Assembly: GCA_011371325.1 (NCBI GenBank)
Contig: DRQV01000225.1
Span: forward strand, 1 to 6,958
Direction of reading: 5' to 3'
Source: Thioploca sp.
Lineage (GTDB): Bacteria; Pseudomonadota; Gammaproteobacteria; Beggiatoales; Beggiatoaceae
Length of the DNA: 6,958 nt
A model generated the notes under the pieces. The model ran no database searches, had not been told where the DNA came from, and saw only the letters and a program-made list of their open reading frames with translations. A program made the translations under genes and the position numbers. This document shows, piece after piece, positions 6,386 to 6,958 of the stretch; the first letter of the stretch is position 1, and every line of letters starts with the position of its first letter.

Positions 6386-6958
6386 ATTTGCACCTCCAAT
6401 ACCGAACAAGTTTTAATAGCAGATTCATGGGAAACATTAAATGTATAAGTTATATCTGCTAATTCACTAACTAAATCATAATCATGAGTTACCATTACAA
6501 TGGTTGTCCCAATCTCTTTAGCCAGTTCATAAAAGTTTTTTACAATAATATGAGCATTTTCTTTGTCAACTGCTGCTGTTGGTTCATCGGCTAAAATAAT
6601 ATCTGGTTTATGTGCCATAGCTCTCAAAATAGCTACCCTTTGCCTTTGCCCACCAGATAAAAATTTTGGTTTTTTAGATAAAATATTTTCAATTCCCATT
6701 TTTTTAGCCAATTTATATATATCTGCAACCGAATAACCACTTTGTTTAACTTTAATTGGTAAAGAAATATTTCTTTCCACAGTTAAAAATGGTAATAAAC
6801 CACCGGTTTGTAATACATAACCAAATATATTACGCCTAATTGCTGCTAATTTTACTTCATGATTCCAGATTTTAGTAATATCCATTGTCTCACTAGAATT
6901 AGAAATTAGAAATTCCTTACATTTATTAGGACGCAAAACCAATGCTAATATATCTAGT
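6382..6958 (-). CDS. ABC transporter ATPase, MacB/LolD-like, N-terminus cut by window edge
   Basis: This cytoplasmic subunit hydrolyses ATP to drive the permease encoded next to it. The 191 visible residues start at LDILALVLRP, the stretch that normally follows the Walker A GxxGxGKST, so the P-loop lies just beyond the right edge. Visible motifs are: the Q-loop GYVLQTGGLLPF; the ABC signature LSGGQRQRVAILRA; Walker B DIILADEPTAAVD, including the D-loop; and the switch histidine in VMVTHD. The Walker B-to-signature spacing is normal, and the hydrolytic glutamate of DEPT is present. The frame stays open to the window edge. The TTG at 6942 is not a believable start because the frame continues upstream with family-like residues. 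The signature and H-loop style fit the MacB/LolD/FtsE group of exporters rather than importers. The stop codon overlaps the permease ATG by four bases (ATGA). The gene is apparently intact apart from the truncation. Confidence 0.92.
   Translation of the reverse strand, partial: LDILALVLRPNKCKEFLISNSSETMDITKIWNHEVKLAAIRRNIFGYVLQTGGLLPFLTVERNISLPIKVKQSGYSVADIYKLAKKMGIENILSKKPKFLSGGQRQRVAILRAMAHKPDIILADEPTAAVDKENAHIIVKNFYELAKEIGTTIVMVTHDYDLVSELADITYTFNVSHESAIKTCSVLEVQI
6392..6397 (-). promoter_or_regulatory. Shine-Dalgarno GGAGGT deciding the permease start
   Basis: GGAGGT on the minus strand lies six bases before the ATG at 6385 and inside the final codons of the ATPase gene. It is the strongest ribosome binding site in the window. 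It settles the permease start at 6385 and supports translational coupling with the ATPase. Confidence 0.85.

Noticed and set aside
4604..6958. ABC pair as the secretion system of the adhesin
   Set aside because: Type I exporters fuse the membrane and ATPase domains in one HlyB-like protein and need a membrane-fusion partner. The permease here is of the MacB/FtsX class, and the genes are convergent with the adhesin gene.

Overview
The window is AT-rich throughout, coding and non-coding alike. It carries parts or all of four protein genes and no RNA gene, insertion sequence or CRISPR array that I can see. The organism looks like a Gram-negative bacterium. The long gene encodes a protein built like a type I-secreted RTX adhesin, and the ABC permease is of the MacB/LolE-like class. 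The serine acetyltransferase has the 'GGTSW-KGKRHPTLG' signature that I associate with beta/gammaproteobacterial CysE. A low-GC gammaproteobacterium, for example a sulfur-oxidising Thiotrichales-like or symbiotic lineage, is my best guess. No marker gene in the window proves it.

Layout. Positions 1-561 (minus strand) hold a cysE-type serine O-acetyltransferase whose C-terminus runs off the left edge. Positions 562-788 form a divergent intergenic region with a small inverted repeat and no convincing consensus promoter. Positions 789-4421 (plus strand) encode a 1210-residue, cysteine-free, acidic surface or secreted protein. Its order is an N-terminal FecR-type module, an acidic linker, five cadherin/Ig-like repeats, one distinct beta-rich domain, a sixth cadherin-like repeat, a short block of RTX-like nonapeptides, and a C-terminal domain of the kind found at the end of type I secretion substrates. 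Positions 4422-4603 separate convergent genes and contain an imperfect hairpin. Positions 4604-6385 (minus strand) encode an ABC permease with four predicted membrane segments and an unusually large extracytoplasmic domain. Positions 6382-6958 (minus strand) encode its ATPase, whose Walker A end is cut off by the right edge.

How the parts work together. The ATPase and permease overlap by four bases (ATGA), and a strong Shine-Dalgarno sequence for the permease lies inside the ATPase gene, so they form a translationally coupled ABC transporter pair. The adhesin gene converges on this pair and is probably a separate transcription unit. Its secretion machinery (an HlyB/LapB-like ABC exporter, a membrane-fusion protein and a TolC-like pore) is not in the window, and the permease here is not of that class. 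CysE makes O-acetylserine for cysteine synthesis and has no evident functional link to the other genes.

I found no clear case for a wholly new system. The most interesting items are the compact FecR-cadherin-RTX protein, which lacks an Ala-Ala LapG-type cleavage site near its N-terminus, and the ABC permease with its large, unassigned extracytoplasmic domain.
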